NCBI GenBank assembly: GCA_905215845.1
Contig: CAJMRU010000084.1
Location: 1 to 5,282 of the forward strand
Length of the DNA: 5,282 nt
Source: an uncultured bacterium
Lineage (GTDB): Bacteria > Bacillota > Clostridia > TANB77 > CAG-508
Direction: 5' to 3'
Shown: positions 5,135-5,282 of the stretch, one piece after another
Position numbering within the stretch: the stretch's first letter is position 1
Layout of the letters: each line of letters starts with the position of its first letter
Notes under the pieces: generated by a model
Told to the model about the DNA's origin: nothing
Databases searched by the model: none
The model's input: the letters and a program-made list of their open reading frames with translations, nothing else
Position numbers and translations under genes: made by a program

Positions 5135-5170
5135 TGTTCGCTTGATTTCTACGAACAAATGTTATATAGT
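5135..5170 (+). promoter_or_regulatory. Promoter of the second toxin locus, with dyad and a better LexA-like box
   Basis: TTGATT (5142-5147), 17 bases and TATAGT (5165-5170) form the promoter. The dyad is TGTTCG (5135-5140) / CGAACA (5152-5157). Relative to copy 1, both arms changed together (T to C at 5139, A to G at 5153), so symmetry is kept. CGAACAAATGTTAT (5152-5165) matches 12 of 14 bases of the staphylococcal-type LexA operator CGAACAAATGTTCG. Confidence 0.6.
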
Positions 5171-5282
5171 AGTAAACATAGGAAATGAGAATAAGCGGAG
5201 TGTGTTGCCACCTTTGACATCTTGTATATACATAAACCTCTACGACTTTTAGTTGTAAGACTGATATATGGGGGTGGTGCTA
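5135..5282 (+). repeat. Second copy of the toxin promoter and leader, cut by the window end
   Basis: The copy matches 3028-3175 at 141 of 148 positions with no gap, and ends with GGGGGTGG (5270-5277) and GTGCTA, two bases before the ATG expected by analogy. A second toxin gene therefore probably starts at base 5284, outside the window. The single leader difference is at 5227 (T, versus A at 3120). Confidence 0.88.

Noticed and set aside
3028..5282. CRISPR array
   Set aside because: There are only two long repeats, 2107 bases apart, with genes between them; no short regular repeat-spacer pattern exists in the window.

Overview
The DNA is very AT-rich, with short spacers and strong purine-rich ribosome binding sites, which suggests a low-GC Firmicute. 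The best taxonomic clue is a fragment of the sporulation regulator Spo0A (4582-4746), which points to an endospore-forming lineage, probably Clostridia. The window looks like an eroding mobile or genomic-island region, not core chromosome. It has two unrelated tyrosine recombinase genes plus a third recombinase remnant, a wrecked RepA-type helicase gene, a type I toxin-antitoxin locus, the start of a second toxin locus, and a small inverted-repeat element carrying the spo0A fragment.

Layout. 1-854 (+) is a decayed phage/ICE-type integrase with two nonsense codons and a frameshift. 851-926 holds nested dyads that may be a terminator or attachment-site remnant. 969-1939 (-) is a decayed RepA/AAA_25-like replicative helicase that has lost its Walker A segment but keeps a good-looking promoter. 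1940-2178 is a divergent promoter region with a strong dyad. 2179-2739 (+) is an intact, minimal 186-residue tyrosine recombinase, followed 27 bases later by a 77-residue protein of unknown function (2767-3000). 3028-3410 is a compact toxin locus: promoter, leader of about 107 nt, a 38-residue hydrophobic peptide (3177-3293), a shared bidirectional terminator, and a convergent antisense RNA with a near-consensus promoter. 3461-4435 (+) encodes a 324-residue protein with two winged-helix-like segments and an Asn/Ile-rich linker. 4436-4950 holds no intact gene but contains the inverted-repeat element with the spo0A fragment. 4955-5107 is the 3' end of a second copy of the small recombinase. 5135-5282 is a second copy of the toxin promoter and leader, cut off by the window end just before its start codon.

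How it fits together. The block 'recombinase 3' end, then toxin promoter and leader' occurs twice, 2107 bases apart with no indels across 148 bases of promoter and leader. The leader is far better conserved (1 difference in about 106) than the recombinase end. The DNA between the copies (toxin body, antitoxin RNA, 324-residue protein, inverted-repeat element) therefore behaves like one unit of a tandem array or cassette. The interpretation I find most interesting, though unproven, is a recombinase-linked array of type I toxin-antitoxin cassettes carrying accessory cargo. A dyad over the toxin -35 box shows a compensatory change between the two copies, and a LexA-like box overlaps the promoter spacer.
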